Origin: Paenibacillus sp. OK003
GTDB lineage: Bacteria; Bacillota; Bacilli; Paenibacillales; Paenibacillaceae
DNA: 64,000 nt
Direction of reading: 5' to 3'
NCBI RefSeq assembly: GCF_900109515.1
Contig: NZ_FOBD01000002.1
Coordinates: 434,001-498,000 of the forward strand
How positions within the stretch are numbered: the stretch's first letter is position 1; each line of letters opens with the position of its first letter. Shown piece after piece: positions 10,001 to 19,400 of this stretch. The notes below the pieces were generated by a model that worked only from the letters and a program-made list of their open reading frames with translations, ran no database searches and had not been told where the DNA came from. A program made the translations under genes and the position numbers.

Positions 10001-10423
10001 CATCAGGACGAGGAGCAGTGGTATGACCGCTTCATCGAAGCACTCTACACCGATACCATCGTGAAGAAAGGTGCGCTGTACGTCTATGACCGCGATCCGG
10101 AAGAAGACGCATGGGAGCCGTTTGCGAACCTGATGAAGAGCCGCAACTTTGCCGAATATGAAGTGTTTGGCAACTTCCGTGGACTGGCGGAGAAGGATCG
10201 CAGCACGTTGCTGCGCAAAGCGTCCCGCCGTGATAACGACCTGACCGCTTCCGAAGATATCACGCCACTGCTTACGAAGTTGGATGATCTGGCTGCATTG
10301 TTCATGGAATCCCGTGATCGTCTGGAATACGAGCGAGTGGAACTGGCAAACGGAGAAGACATCTACCAGTTCTACAGAACGATGTCATCGAAACTGAATG
10401 ACATTCGCAGAAGGCTGAAGTAA
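7034..10423 (+). CDS. Large tubulin/FtsZ-like GTPase-fold protein
   Basis: 1129 residues, cytoplasmic, no signal or membrane segment. The N-terminal third resembles the bacterial Tubulin_2 group: a Rossmann-type strand-loop LIIGLGGTGIDALLR near residues 35-50 and the tubulin signature GLSGGTGSG near residues 186-195, which binds the phosphates of GTP in FtsZ and tubulin. The remainder is far longer than FtsZ (about 380 residues) and is mainly helical and charged, with a coiled-coil-like region around residues 530-620. A polymerising or scaffold role is plausible but not shown, and I cannot find a clear FtsZ-type catalytic T7 loop. The start at 7034 has AAAGGAGG seven bases upstream. The next gene begins 14 bases after the stop. 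Confidence 0.85.
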   Translation: MKPIVREHIQQLDVSLGGGIVSEKIRVDTIDNPILIIGLGGTGIDALLRLKYQINRRFKLPQDPVSKKKMDKPSNVEFLAFETNEQDRAKKYKGIGLDPINEFVLLSNAEIGGLLQNRSVLEPYITDWLSPELSITDGMNGAAGVRQAGRLLLFTKINQVVQAIDKKIKTLSVGTNKKLMVFLLTGLSGGTGSGCFLDISYIVRGIIERDHGSAGIDRVNTLGYLFTPDVNLSNKSLSEHTREYIRKNGYAALKELDYWMNVDSRGERFSQKYGNILTVNSPLPPFNLCHLISATNTEGKLLENAYDYCMNVTAENITNFMASEEKQSGEEFAIHDYISNIRTNIAQMNKAYPANYDYNIIGASSAVLPIEEMTTYLAYRMFDKMSTMFSKAPNQEDTEKFARKLGIDLESVVKSFEARVPEPLPGYQNSERLSYGNVVKSQVVNMDTELEQNFLARAREEYIKAKKQLPGEIAGQFTEQIRRMFLHPEQGPFYVSRLIYTEKGFCVLKMIQSYIETLRENAFRIPRDIEAAQEQSEEKLGDAKSAFVSKEKKKNAYIEAKIHEYWLHADVERNDQMIEFYEDLYELLNQENSRIYNVFTETLNALSSIFSKNGDILTRGEEQSDHKGNKTYYWNVVSVPDIVSVVDGLLDKRDTDDLIRDFSRELLENSSQWVKENEIDIVSSISDFLTEKFGDLITRSMEDFLVIKYGQDESVEKFVERFIAGKLDDEAVPVFNLSNSTGSLHFPSWGFVSVPAQAPGILRGIRNYQNNAVGKSHFTVKESEVRNRIFWLNTRNGVPLFVYTPLKVYEESYERTILDKEGIGRHLVQTEKNNWTYLPSPIPEKSWGDVYENARVKQYNARVRTEFEQAIGYKIVTAKTIDENTSNRYAVVTTEPFDLSAKLAAYDMRLTSTTPNLGEVKRAVMELKRLQSEGLPLVSVKDIFGSINEDMAKENLVRSPQLIARVREELAKMNAISAKVAELEGILAQHQDEEQWYDRFIEALYTDTIVKKGALYVYDRDPEEDAWEPFANLMKSRNFAEYEVFGNFRGLAEKDRSTLLRKASRRDNDLTASEDITPLLTKLDDLAALFMESRDRLEYERVELANGEDIYQFYRTMSSKLNDIRRRLK

Positions 10424-10437
10424 GGGTGGCGGCCGGG

Positions 10438-12957
10438 ATGGAATTCAGCTCGAATAATGCTCTGAAGCGCAATCTGGAGAGGTATGCAGCACAGTATGCA
10501 ACAGAGCAGGAGCGTCAAGGCAGCCTGGGTGATGGTCGCAGCAGCATCCATTACCCCGCGTTGTTCCTGTTCGTGGGTGACCAGGTTGCTCCGGCAGTGT
10601 CTGCTGTCCAGGAAATCAACCGGCTGAAATGGGATAACGGAGAAGGCGTAGTCTATGTACAGATTGGCACGGAAAATCAGGAGCATGACCAACATCGTGA
10701 CCATGACCCCGCGCAAACGAAGCATGACCTTTACAGCGATGGTGCTCATTCAGGATATGCACGTGTTAACGGCTTGAGTGATGCAAGGAATGGCAGCACT
10801 TCGGATGATGGTCAGGTGACCCGTCACGTGCTTCCCTTGTCCACCATACAGACGGATCGACCTTCCAAAACGCTTCGCAAGGATGTGCATCGTAGCTTCC
10901 ACGATTCAGATCAGGCACTCTTTGGTCTGAATCGTACCTTGCGGCGGGTGAGTAATCGTATTGCCGAATACGGACGCCTATATTCATCTTTCGATCGAAT
11001 CTACGTGACCGTTGTGACCAGGGCAGATGATCCATTGAATGTATTGTTGCCGGAGCTTACCAAGCTGACCGAAACAATATTGTCTCAATCCTTCAAGTCG
11101 GTACAGACCGATTTGCATGTGCTGGTCAGCGAGATGGAGCAGGTCGATTCCTTTGGATATGCAAGCGCAGCGGGACTCGCTTTTCTGCGGGAACTGGATT
11201 ATATGCAGGGGCTGGACTATACGTTCAGTGGCAATCTGCTGGTTACGGAGGACGGTATCTCCATTCCGGTTGTACATCCCGCTTCTCCGTTATTCGATCT
11301 CGTATATATTTTGTCAGACAAAAACGAGCGTGGAACCGGCGTACCTGGCGGGTGGATCGAAAATGCCGAGATCATCTGCCGAATCTGTCTGCTCAAGAAC
11401 CGGAAGCAGGATGGAGATAGCTCTGGTTCAGTGACAAGCACAGGGGCCAATACGTATAACAATACGTCGTTCAAAAATAACATTCGTACGACCTCGGATC
11501 AGCATGGTTATGCCAGTGCAGGTTTTGCCGAGATTAGACGGCCGAACAAACCCATTGCACTCGCGGTGTTGTATCACCTGTATCGTTATTTGCTTGAACG
11601 GATGCGGCAGGAACCCGAGTGGAGCATCAAGGACAAGCTCGCCTTCTTCGGACTGGATGGGGCTTCGGTAGAGCGCAAAGTGGAAGGGATTCTTCCCGAT
11701 GAGGATCTGGTGAGCGGCATGAGCGGCATAATGACGCATAACGTCAGCTTCACCGATCTGAAGCCGCTCTCGCTGCGTGAAGCGGAGAGAGCATTGTTCG
11801 GACATGGGGCAGAGGCGTACTTCCGTGATAATGTGGTCCGTCTTGCGGAGGAACGAGTACGTCAGCGCAGCACAGAAGGCTCCCTTCGTCGTAAGGCTGA
11901 GCAATCGCGCACGGAGCATCCTGAGGTTGGCTATTTTCAGTGGGCCGCCTGGAGTGATAATGGGTTCGGCAGTGTGCGTGAGGCTTTGCTTGGGCTGATT
12001 CGTGATAAATCGGTGCAGCTTGAATCCGCACGTGCCTTGCTGGAGCAGCGTCAGCAGGAGAGAGTAGAGGATCAGTCGTTCAAACGGGCGTTGTTCCGTG
12101 ACAAACAGAACGTGCGCAACCTGATCGATTGTTTGCTGGAGCGTGTGTATGTGCCCAAAGTTGAATTGCTGCGTCTGGAGAATGAATTGCAGCTGCTTCG
12201 TGTCTATGACACAGAGATGGAACAACTGCATACGTTCAGCCGGAGTGTAACGGAGACACTGGCAACGCTGGAACGTGTTTTGCGTGAGACAGCGGTGGAG
12301 AGCATAGCGGCTGCAGATGAATATATCGGTCAGAACGTCATGGAGTATTACGGCAAAGTGACGGAAGCGCTGATTGCAGATTTGGAGGCAAAGCGTGGAC
12401 GGGATGTCTGGTTTGAGGACCGCCATATGGGGGATATGAACCGGCTTGCCACAGAAGGAAACGAGCGACTCTTGCAACGTCTGATGGAGGTATGTCATGT
12501 GATGCTGCTTACAGCAGAACCGCTCCGGGTACCTTTCGAAGAAGAATTGCTGTTGCGGGCGAATGTTACCATTACCTATGGGGACAAAAATGTACTGACC
12601 CGTGATGATCTGTTCCGCCGATTGTATCGCACACTGGAGGAGCAGGCGGTCGTTCGGGTAAGAGTATTCGACTATACGCAGGAACATCGTTATGAAGAAA
12701 AATATTTCTTTGGTGATCACCATAGTGCCTTCATGGACTATGCGGCGTATGCCGAAGAAACGTCACGGATCTATAAGCTGGGTGTGGTATACGAGGAACG
12801 AAGCAGTGGTGTGGAGAAGCTGAATCTGATGGGGGGCTTCCATCTGGAAGACCTGATGGTGTATCGCAATGGCCGGGTGTATTACGATTCGTATACGGAG
12901 AATGGTTATGAGCTCCATCCCTCCGATCTGGCCGAGAAGCTGTCACCCATGCGTTAA
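10438..12957 (+). CDS. Unknown 839-residue partner of the tubulin-like protein
   Basis: I do not recognise the family. I start at the ATG at 10438 (AAGGGTGG eight bases upstream); an in-frame GTG at 10426 lies inside that ribosome site. No signal peptide or membrane segment is visible. The N-terminal half has alternating hydrophobic strands and helices (ALFLFVGDQVAPAV, RIYVTVVTRADDPLN), suggesting an alpha/beta fold, interrupted by a His/Asp/Ser-rich stretch near residues 80-130. Residues about 500-620 are strongly helical and charged and could be coiled coil. It follows the tubulin-like gene by 14 bases, so the two are surely co-transcribed and probably act together. Confidence 0.7.
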   Translation: MEFSSNNALKRNLERYAAQYATEQERQGSLGDGRSSIHYPALFLFVGDQVAPAVSAVQEINRLKWDNGEGVVYVQIGTENQEHDQHRDHDPAQTKHDLYSDGAHSGYARVNGLSDARNGSTSDDGQVTRHVLPLSTIQTDRPSKTLRKDVHRSFHDSDQALFGLNRTLRRVSNRIAEYGRLYSSFDRIYVTVVTRADDPLNVLLPELTKLTETILSQSFKSVQTDLHVLVSEMEQVDSFGYASAAGLAFLRELDYMQGLDYTFSGNLLVTEDGISIPVVHPASPLFDLVYILSDKNERGTGVPGGWIENAEIICRICLLKNRKQDGDSSGSVTSTGANTYNNTSFKNNIRTTSDQHGYASAGFAEIRRPNKPIALAVLYHLYRYLLERMRQEPEWSIKDKLAFFGLDGASVERKVEGILPDEDLVSGMSGIMTHNVSFTDLKPLSLREAERALFGHGAEAYFRDNVVRLAEERVRQRSTEGSLRRKAEQSRTEHPEVGYFQWAAWSDNGFGSVREALLGLIRDKSVQLESARALLEQRQQERVEDQSFKRALFRDKQNVRNLIDCLLERVYVPKVELLRLENELQLLRVYDTEMEQLHTFSRSVTETLATLERVLRETAVESIAAADEYIGQNVMEYYGKVTEALIADLEAKRGRDVWFEDRHMGDMNRLATEGNERLLQRLMEVCHVMLLTAEPLRVPFEEELLLRANVTITYGDKNVLTRDDLFRRLYRTLEEQAVVRVRVFDYTQEHRYEEKYFFGDHHSAFMDYAAYAEETSRIYKLGVVYEERSSGVEKLNLMGGFHLEDLMVYRNGRVYYDSYTENGYELHPSDLAEKLSPMR

Positions 12958-13003
12958 AACATAAGGCATGTCTGTATCTTAGTTGGACGGAAGGGAGGTA
13001 CAG

Positions 13004-13078
13004 ATGGAAGACGGAACCAGGGGCCTAAAGTCGGGCAAAGTGCATCTTATTGGCTCGCTGTGTCCGGGAGTGGCTTGA
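13004..13078 (+). CDS. Possible 24-residue peptide
   Basis: An ATG at 13004 stands five bases after AAGGGAGG (12991-12998), one of the better ribosome sites of the cluster, yet opens only 24 codons before TGA. It fills part of a 231-base gap between two cluster genes. It could be a small peptide, a leader, or the remains of a longer gene. There is no conservation evidence. Confidence 0.25.
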   Translation: MEDGTRGLKSGKVHLIGSLCPGVA

Positions 13079-13188
13079 CGTCGTCGATCTGTTTTCCGTT
13101 CATGAACATGAAATTTCTTGTTTTTCTTCATCCGGTTTCGTATTAATTCAGCCGTTCATCGGCTGGTTTGGAAAGGATGCATGCAAAC

Positions 13189-14472
13189 ATGCAGCGAAAA
13201 ATCAATCTTCTCCTGGTCCTGTTCAGCCTGATTGGCGGAGCTGTGGGCTTTGCGGCTGGAGAAATCATGCTGCGTCAGTGGCTCGGGGAAATGCCCCGTC
13301 TATTGCTGATGGGATTATACTTTGGCGTGTTGGCGCTTAGCGTGGGATTATTCTGTTTACTCGCAGAGATGATCTCGCCCAAGCTGAACGGGGCTTCCTG
13401 GAAGCTGCGATATCTGGGACTATCCTGGAAACTGCTTGTTCCGGCAACGCTGGCGCTGTTGTTTGTCGTCGGACTTGCCCTGCAATTGCTGTATCAGATT
13501 AACCCAGGCGGTGTGAAGCAAGTCAAGGATATCGTGCTGATGATCGATAACTCGGGCAGTATGAGTGAGACAGACCCAGATAACGGTCGCTTTGAAGCGG
13601 CCAAAACACTGATCAGCCAAATGGAAAGCGATAAACAGGTGGCGGTGATTACCTTTGATGATCAACCCGAGCTGCTTCAGCCGTTCACCCCGTTGGACAG
13701 CGAAGCTGCCAAAAATGAGGTGTACAGCAAAATTGATGGCATCGTGACGACCTCGGGCGGAACTAATTTCGATGCAGTGCTGCGGGAAGCGATGGAGCAG
13801 ATTAAGGGCAAACAGGACCCGAAACGCGGAACGGTAGCGATTCTGCTATCCGATGGATTCAGTGATGCAGACACATCTGGCATTTTGTCTGAGTATGCAA
13901 ATGAACAGATTGCCGTCAATACGGTGGGACTGAGTCTGGTGGACCCTTCCGGAACCGACTTGCTGCGTCATATCGCCCAGCAGACGGGCGGTATGTACTA
14001 TGATGTACCAGATTCCGGTGGACTTAATCTGGCATTCCAGCAAATTTACGATACGATTGATGAACGAACGCTGGTGACCGAACGTACAGGCATGATGGAG
14101 CATAGTACGTATCTGGCTATCTTTAGAGTGGCTGCCTTACTGTTGATTGGTGTCGCACTGGGCGTGTCGCTCGGTCTTGTATTCGATAACCGTCATCTTG
14201 CACTCAGTTTCGGAATTGGGGGTGCCGTGTCTGGTTTATTGGCAGGACTACTGCTCGAATGGGGTCTGGACGGATCAACGGTTGGTGATGCATTTGTAAG
14301 ATTCGGAGCGATGCTCATCTTATCTGGCGTGTTAACCCTGTTCAGCTGGATCATTCCGATCAAGGAGAATACACCACGCAAGACGCGTGGGCGCCGTGAT
14401 GCTGGTGGAGGAACCCATTCGGTGGAAGGATTCGGTCAGCGGGCAAGAGATTCGCGCAGCAAAGGATTTTGA
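13189..14472 (+). CDS. Polytopic membrane protein with vWA domain
   Basis: About 427 residues. Three hydrophobic segments occupy the first 100 residues (KINLLLVLFSLIGG, LLMGLYFGVLALSVGLFCLL, LLVPATLALLFVVGLAL). A vWA domain follows with a textbook metal site DNSGSM near residue 120 and the later LLSDGFSD, then three or four more hydrophobic segments and a basic, Gly-rich cytoplasmic tail. This is the second vWA protein of the cluster, and its domain probably faces the opposite context from the first. The start is uncertain: ATG 13189 has GAAAGG twelve bases upstream, ATG 13177 abuts the same site, and a TTG lies at 13168. The stop is 20 bases before the next gene, so co-transcription is likely. 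Confidence 0.85.
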   Translation: MQRKINLLLVLFSLIGGAVGFAAGEIMLRQWLGEMPRLLLMGLYFGVLALSVGLFCLLAEMISPKLNGASWKLRYLGLSWKLLVPATLALLFVVGLALQLLYQINPGGVKQVKDIVLMIDNSGSMSETDPDNGRFEAAKTLISQMESDKQVAVITFDDQPELLQPFTPLDSEAAKNEVYSKIDGIVTTSGGTNFDAVLREAMEQIKGKQDPKRGTVAILLSDGFSDADTSGILSEYANEQIAVNTVGLSLVDPSGTDLLRHIAQQTGGMYYDVPDSGGLNLAFQQIYDTIDERTLVTERTGMMEHSTYLAIFRVAALLLIGVALGVSLGLVFDNRHLALSFGIGGAVSGLLAGLLLEWGLDGSTVGDAFVRFGAMLILSGVLTLFSWIIPIKENTPRKTRGRRDAGGGTHSVEGFGQRARDSRSKGF

Positions 14473-14492
14473 CGTCTGGAGGTAGGCGATAG

Positions 14493-15140
14493 ATGCGTTT
14501 TACGGATGCAGACCCTTCAGCGCCCCTGATTCGCAGACTGACACTTGCAGTGGACGAGAGCCAGTGTACACTTCGCTGGCTCTGGCCAGAGAGCGTGGAA
14601 GCTGTATATGTTGAACGGCTGGAGCTCGATATGATGGGTGATGATCGTACCGAGGAGCAGGCTGCACAGGGCAAGCTGAAGTTATACACAAAAGAAGAAT
14701 ATAAGGCGAGCAATGGATATATGGATCGAATCACGGGTTTTGGTGCCATCCGTTATACAGTGTATGTGTGTCAGATGCAGGAGGACGGGCCAGTTCTGGT
14801 GCGTCAGCGTGATGGAGACAACACGGTCGTTGCCAGTGCAGGCAAGGCCGATATTCGCTTTTCGATCCGATACAAGAGCGGTTTTTTTCAGAAACGAAAA
14901 AGTGTACTGATGACCGTTACAACGGAAGCACCTGTTCCGAAGGAGGCGCTCTGTTATGTCCGCAAACAAGGTGGGGTTCCGTTGAATAAGGAAGATGGCA
15001 CGGTGTACCCTTTTGTGAGTGATTTTGCTCCCGGGAGAAATGAGATGCCACCCGTCGAGGTCGCCAAGGACGATTACGTGAGGCTATTCTTCACGGATGG
15101 ACCAAAGTATGGAGCCGCCTATAGACTAATATCAGACTAG
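14493..15140 (+). CDS. Beta-rich cluster protein of unknown function
   Basis: 215 residues, no signal peptide, no membrane helix, no motif I can name. The ATG at 14493 has GGAGG ten bases upstream. Predicted strands alternate regularly (LTLAVDESQCTLRWLW, AIRYTVYVCQMQ, ADIRFSIRYKSG, KSVLMTVTTEA), consistent with two Ig- or FN3-like sandwiches in tandem. Such modules usually bind other proteins. Its position between the vWA membrane protein and the GTPase suggests an adaptor; that is inference. Confidence 0.65.
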   Translation: MRFTDADPSAPLIRRLTLAVDESQCTLRWLWPESVEAVYVERLELDMMGDDRTEEQAAQGKLKLYTKEEYKASNGYMDRITGFGAIRYTVYVCQMQEDGPVLVRQRDGDNTVVASAGKADIRFSIRYKSGFFQKRKSVLMTVTTEAPVPKEALCYVRKQGGVPLNKEDGTVYPFVSDFAPGRNEMPPVEVAKDDYVRLFFTDGPKYGAAYRLISD

Positions 15141-15155
15141 ATAGTTAGGCGAGTT

Positions 15156-15193
15156 TTTACACAGAAACTCTGTCATCGTAGTGCAAGTGTAAA
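15156..15193. repeat. 38-bp truncated copy of the intergenic hairpin repeat
   Basis: It keeps both terminal arms, TTTACAC (15156-15162) and GTGTAAA (15187-15193), and the right-hand CTCTGTCATCG segment found in copies A and B. The interior of about 110 bases is missing, as if the hairpin had been deleted between its paired arms. Confidence 0.7.
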
Positions 15194-15230
15194 TCAACGT
15201 TGTCTAACGGATCAGGGGAGGGGAGTGGCT

Positions 15231-16490
15231 ATGAGCTTTTTTAGTCGGTTTTTGAAGAGACAGCAGCCGGAAGAGCGGCCGTTGTTTTACGATATCGTAT
15301 GTCCATATTGCTTCAGCAAGTTTTCACCGGAGGAGGTTGTGTTCCGGGCTGCGCATCATCGCGATGACGATGAGGACTACGCACTTGGGGAAGATGCGAA
15401 GCTGAATCGATATCGCGAACGGTTTGGACTGGATACGGTGTTTGATATGGAGGCTGTGCTGGCTCCGCATGATGTACCTGAGGAACATCGCATCTATTCG
15501 GATAACATTGTGATGGGACTGAACGATCGTTACGGTGTGGTTACACGGCGTCGGCTGTGTCCACAGTGCCATAACGAGCTGCCTGTCACAGCAGGCAAAG
15601 CACCAAGCAATATCATTTCCATTATCGGGGCATCCCAGGTGGGTAAATCCGTCTACATGACTTCATTGATTCATACATTGCAGCATTACACAGCCGATCA
15701 TTTTGATGCGGCCTGCATGCCGCTGAATGCGGAGATTAGCCGCCGGTTCCGTGCCGATTATGAAGAACCATTATTCGAGCGGGGCGATTTGCTGGATTCA
15801 ACGCAGAAGGAGAAGCTGCAGGAGCCGTTCATTTTCCAATTTGTGTTCAAGGATGAAGATAAAGCGCCGCTAACACTGGTGTTCTTTGACGTCGCTGGTG
15901 AAGGTATGGTGGAGCAGGACTATCTGGGACTTCACGGGCAGCATATCAAGAACTCGGCAGGCATTCTGTTTATGGTGGACCCGCTTCAGATTCGTTCCAT
16001 CCGGGACAAAATCCGCATCAACCTTGGCAACGAGCCAGGCGAGTGGACGCCAAGATACGATGAACCGCGTGATGTGGTGTTAACGATGTTCGGTGACTTT
16101 ATCGCGTACCAAGACAAAGCCAAGACGAATATTCCGACAGCCGTTGTACTCACCAAAAGCGACATGCTGCATTCCCTCAAGGATGAAGAGGGCGATTACA
16201 TCAAATCCAACAGTAATGTATTCCGCAACATGGTGCACCGCGACTGGTTTGACCTGACCGAATTCGAGAATATCGACGGGGAGATCCGGCGTTTTATCGA
16301 GAAGGTGGACCGTCCGTTCAAAGGCACGATGGATGTGTACTTTAAGGATACGGCTTACTTTGCGGTGTCTGCGCTGGGAAGCAATCCTGTGGATATGAAG
16401 CTGCAAGGTGTGGTCAGTCCAATCCGTGTCGATGAGCCATTCCTCTGGCTGCTGTACAAGCTGAAGTATATTGAGGGGAGAGTGGGATGA
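15231..16490 (+). CDS. Zinc-ribbon P-loop GTPase of the DO-GTPase type
   Basis: About 419 residues, cytoplasmic. Two CPxC pairs (CPYC near residue 24 and CPQC near residue 110) bracket an acidic insert and probably form a split zinc ribbon. GASQVGKS near residues 133-140 is the Walker A/G1 loop, FFDVAGEG near 218 carries the G3 DxxG, and TKSD near 306 is the G4 guanine-specificity motif. Family resemblance is to the TRAFAC-like DO-GTPases that I recall from Pfam, encoded beside GAP1 proteins; this is recalled, not searched. The ATG at 15231 lies behind AGGGGAGGGGAG; an upstream in-frame GTG at 15225 falls inside that site. Its stop overlaps the next start (ATGA), so the GTPase and its partner are translationally coupled. 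Confidence 0.85.
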   Translation: MSFFSRFLKRQQPEERPLFYDIVCPYCFSKFSPEEVVFRAAHHRDDDEDYALGEDAKLNRYRERFGLDTVFDMEAVLAPHDVPEEHRIYSDNIVMGLNDRYGVVTRRRLCPQCHNELPVTAGKAPSNIISIIGASQVGKSVYMTSLIHTLQHYTADHFDAACMPLNAEISRRFRADYEEPLFERGDLLDSTQKEKLQEPFIFQFVFKDEDKAPLTLVFFDVAGEGMVEQDYLGLHGQHIKNSAGILFMVDPLQIRSIRDKIRINLGNEPGEWTPRYDEPRDVVLTMFGDFIAYQDKAKTNIPTAVVLTKSDMLHSLKDEEGDYIKSNSNVFRNMVHRDWFDLTEFENIDGEIRRFIEKVDRPFKGTMDVYFKDTAYFAVSALGSNPVDMKLQGVVSPIRVDEPFLWLLYKLKYIEGRVG

Positions 16491-19400
16491 TGCGTTCTTC
16501 CATGACCCCGCCAATTGAACAACAGCTGTACACTCGAGAGCGGCGCGGGGTGTTTCGCACAACGGAGGGGTTCGATACGGTTGCCGCATCGCCAGGACTG
16601 GACCCTTCTTTTATCAAAAAAGTGCTTCATCCCTACTGCGTCTATGACGCTCCAGCGGAGCTGACGGGCCGGAGTGAGAAGGATGAGACGAAGTTTCCCC
16701 CGTCCATTCATCTGCTGCATCTGGAGAGCGGGGAGACGATACTTGGGCAAAATGTGTACCAGTCCGTTGATTTCACCGGGCTGCGCAGCGCTTTTTTCGC
16801 CCATAACTATGTCTTGTCTCCTGAACGCTCGGAAGAGCAGATGAAGCAAGGTGGCTGGCTGGATGCTGTGTTCGCCACGTCCTATGACATCGAACAAGGT
16901 ACAGTGCTGCCTGCGCTTACTGAATTGCCACGAGCAGCTGGTGTTGGACAAAGCTCTCCAAGTCAGATCTTTGCCGCTCTGAAAATGGACGAGGTGGTAT
17001 TCAAACGCCTGCTCTACGCCGTCATGCAAGCTGTAGCTACACGTCGGAAGATATACATTGCGCTAGATGTGCCCGCTGAGGAAGTTACAGCCGGAGCCAA
17101 GGGACTGCTGCGTTTGTTATATACGGCGCTGCCTTACGCGTTCCGGCGGCAGCTCGGCTTTATGACGTTTGCAAAGGAGCCGCAGGCAAAGAAAGGCATC
17201 CACCTTCAGTTTGTGGAGCGGGGTACGCTACGTCCAAAAGATCGGAATACGGAGAAGGATTTTACCTTTGATCTGGTATCGGGCAGAGTTACCCATGCAG
17301 ATGCATCTGTGGCGAAGCTTCCTTATGCGGAATTTGCCTGGACCCTACTGCACGAACCTGCGGCTGCCGATTCATTTTATGCTTTTGCGGATGAGATGCT
17401 GTCCGGAATGGAACCTGGACGGGAGCTCTCCATTGAAGCATACGGGGAACTTTCTATGTTCTATCGTCTGGAGCAGGGGATGGAAGAGTTGTATCTGGAT
17501 AACAAAAGCGATGTCCTGAGTGGGTTGCTCACCTACTTGAAACCGGAAGGCGGAGCACAGCAACGCTCTCGTTTGAACGAGTTGTTCCTGACGTTGCTCA
17601 GTCGTGAGCTGGACAGCGTCAAACGGGAGAATGTACCTGAAGAATCGGTTGCAGCACGCATCGGGGAGTATTTCCGGGTCGCTGCGCCAGTCGTACAGTC
17701 CCGAATCGTGGATTATTTCATCTATGGTGTTAATAACGCCCGTTCGCAGAAACGTATGCGTGCCGTGCAGGAGCTGTATGGCTTGCTGGATCGGGACAGC
17801 CTGTTAAGCCGTGCTTTCTTCGACAAAGTGCTGGCGAACGAATCACTGACCAAGCTGCTGTTCGAGCCCTATCTGGATAATCAGCTGAAACGCACGGAAT
17901 CAGCCGCCGATGTTGTGGAAGTGATCCAGAGATGGATTACATCTCACCCGTCTGCCATCCACAACAGTTTCTTGCTGGAACGGACAGGAACGGAGCTGCG
18001 TGAACGTTTGTGTTCTGCGCCCAACCCTGTTCAGTCTGCCAATGAGGCACTTAAGCGGGTTAGTATATTGGATCGTGTACCAGTCGCAGGCGGCTTAGAC
18101 ACAGGTATTACCGCCCGGATTGGACAGTCTGGAGCTTCAGTTCGTGCTAATCGGAAAGGTGGACCTGGGTCCGCTGTCCAACCACCAGCGTATCAGGAGG
18201 ATTTAACCCGGCTTGCAGATAAGCTGGCTTACGTTATTAACTTGTTTATGATCCAGGATCTCGATCTGGAGCGGGTTAACCGTGAACAGCTGTTAAGCAT
18301 TGATATTTTGTTGCACGGAAACGAGGTTCGGGACTGGGCTGCTCGCCAGGGCTCAGATGTATCTGCGCGTACAAACATGATGCTGGCAGCGAGAGCATGG
18401 CTTAGCGGTGAGGGGCGTGACGAAGAGGAGTTGGAATCCCTCTCTTTGGCCGAACGTAATGAGCTCCAGCGCTGGACGCGTCGCTGGCTTGCCGGAGAGC
18501 TTCGTGATCGCCCAGATACGACTGCATTTGAAGCACTGCCGCTGGCTTTCTATCGCGGTGGCAGCGGTAGCAACAGACTCGATTATCCAGGCCTGATTGA
18601 ATTTATCTATAGTAGTTCAGGACGTACAGAAGTGTTGTATCAATTTATGGAGTGGTCAGGGAATCAACGCTTGTTTATTCGCGGCTCTAACGCACATAAG
18701 GGATACTCGGATGCAATCGTGGCCTATTTCAAGGCCCATGATCGCGTAGCTTTTAAGTCAAAGTCAGCTTTCAAACCCTATTATGCCAGAGCAAGTAAGA
18801 CGATGAAGCCGGCTTACGATCGCGCCAAAACAGAGTTGTCTTCCCCGCTGGTACGCATGCTGACGGGTAAAAGGAAGAACCTTTTTCTAGGATCGGTCAT
18901 TGTCATTCTGATTCTTGGTATTGCTGGAGGCACGTATGCTTTGATGAGCGATAAGGCGAAGACACCTGAGGCATCACCTCCACCGACACAGGAGCCCGTT
19001 GTTCCAGCTGAACCGGAGGTGGAGCTCGCTGAACAGATCGCCTACCTCGTTCCTGCATCCGAAGCGGACGACGGCACACAGACGCCTGCCCAGTTGGTGA
19101 TTCGTTACAGAGACGAAACGGACAGCAACGCTTTGCAAACGGACACTCTCATATGGAACTTGAAAGATGGTACGACACAGAAGCTCAATGCTGAGGGTGA
19201 ATGGGAGAGTTTCAACCGAAATGAGGAGCCGGATGGCGAAGGTACAGCTGGTGACAGCTCAGAGGGTACGTCTGAAGGAAGCTCAGCAGGTTCTTCTACC
19301 GATAAGGCGGACGATACTCAGCCGAGCGGAGAAGCCGAGCAAGGGGCAGATTCAGCCTCAACGGAGGGCAATACTTCAGATCCAGCAGCAGGGAGCACAA

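Noticed and set aside
11428..12723. 431-codon minus-strand frame opposite the unknown 839-residue gene
   Set aside because: Because the plus-strand gene is unrecognised I compared the two. The plus frame has the ribosome site, operon position and normal composition; the minus frame has none.
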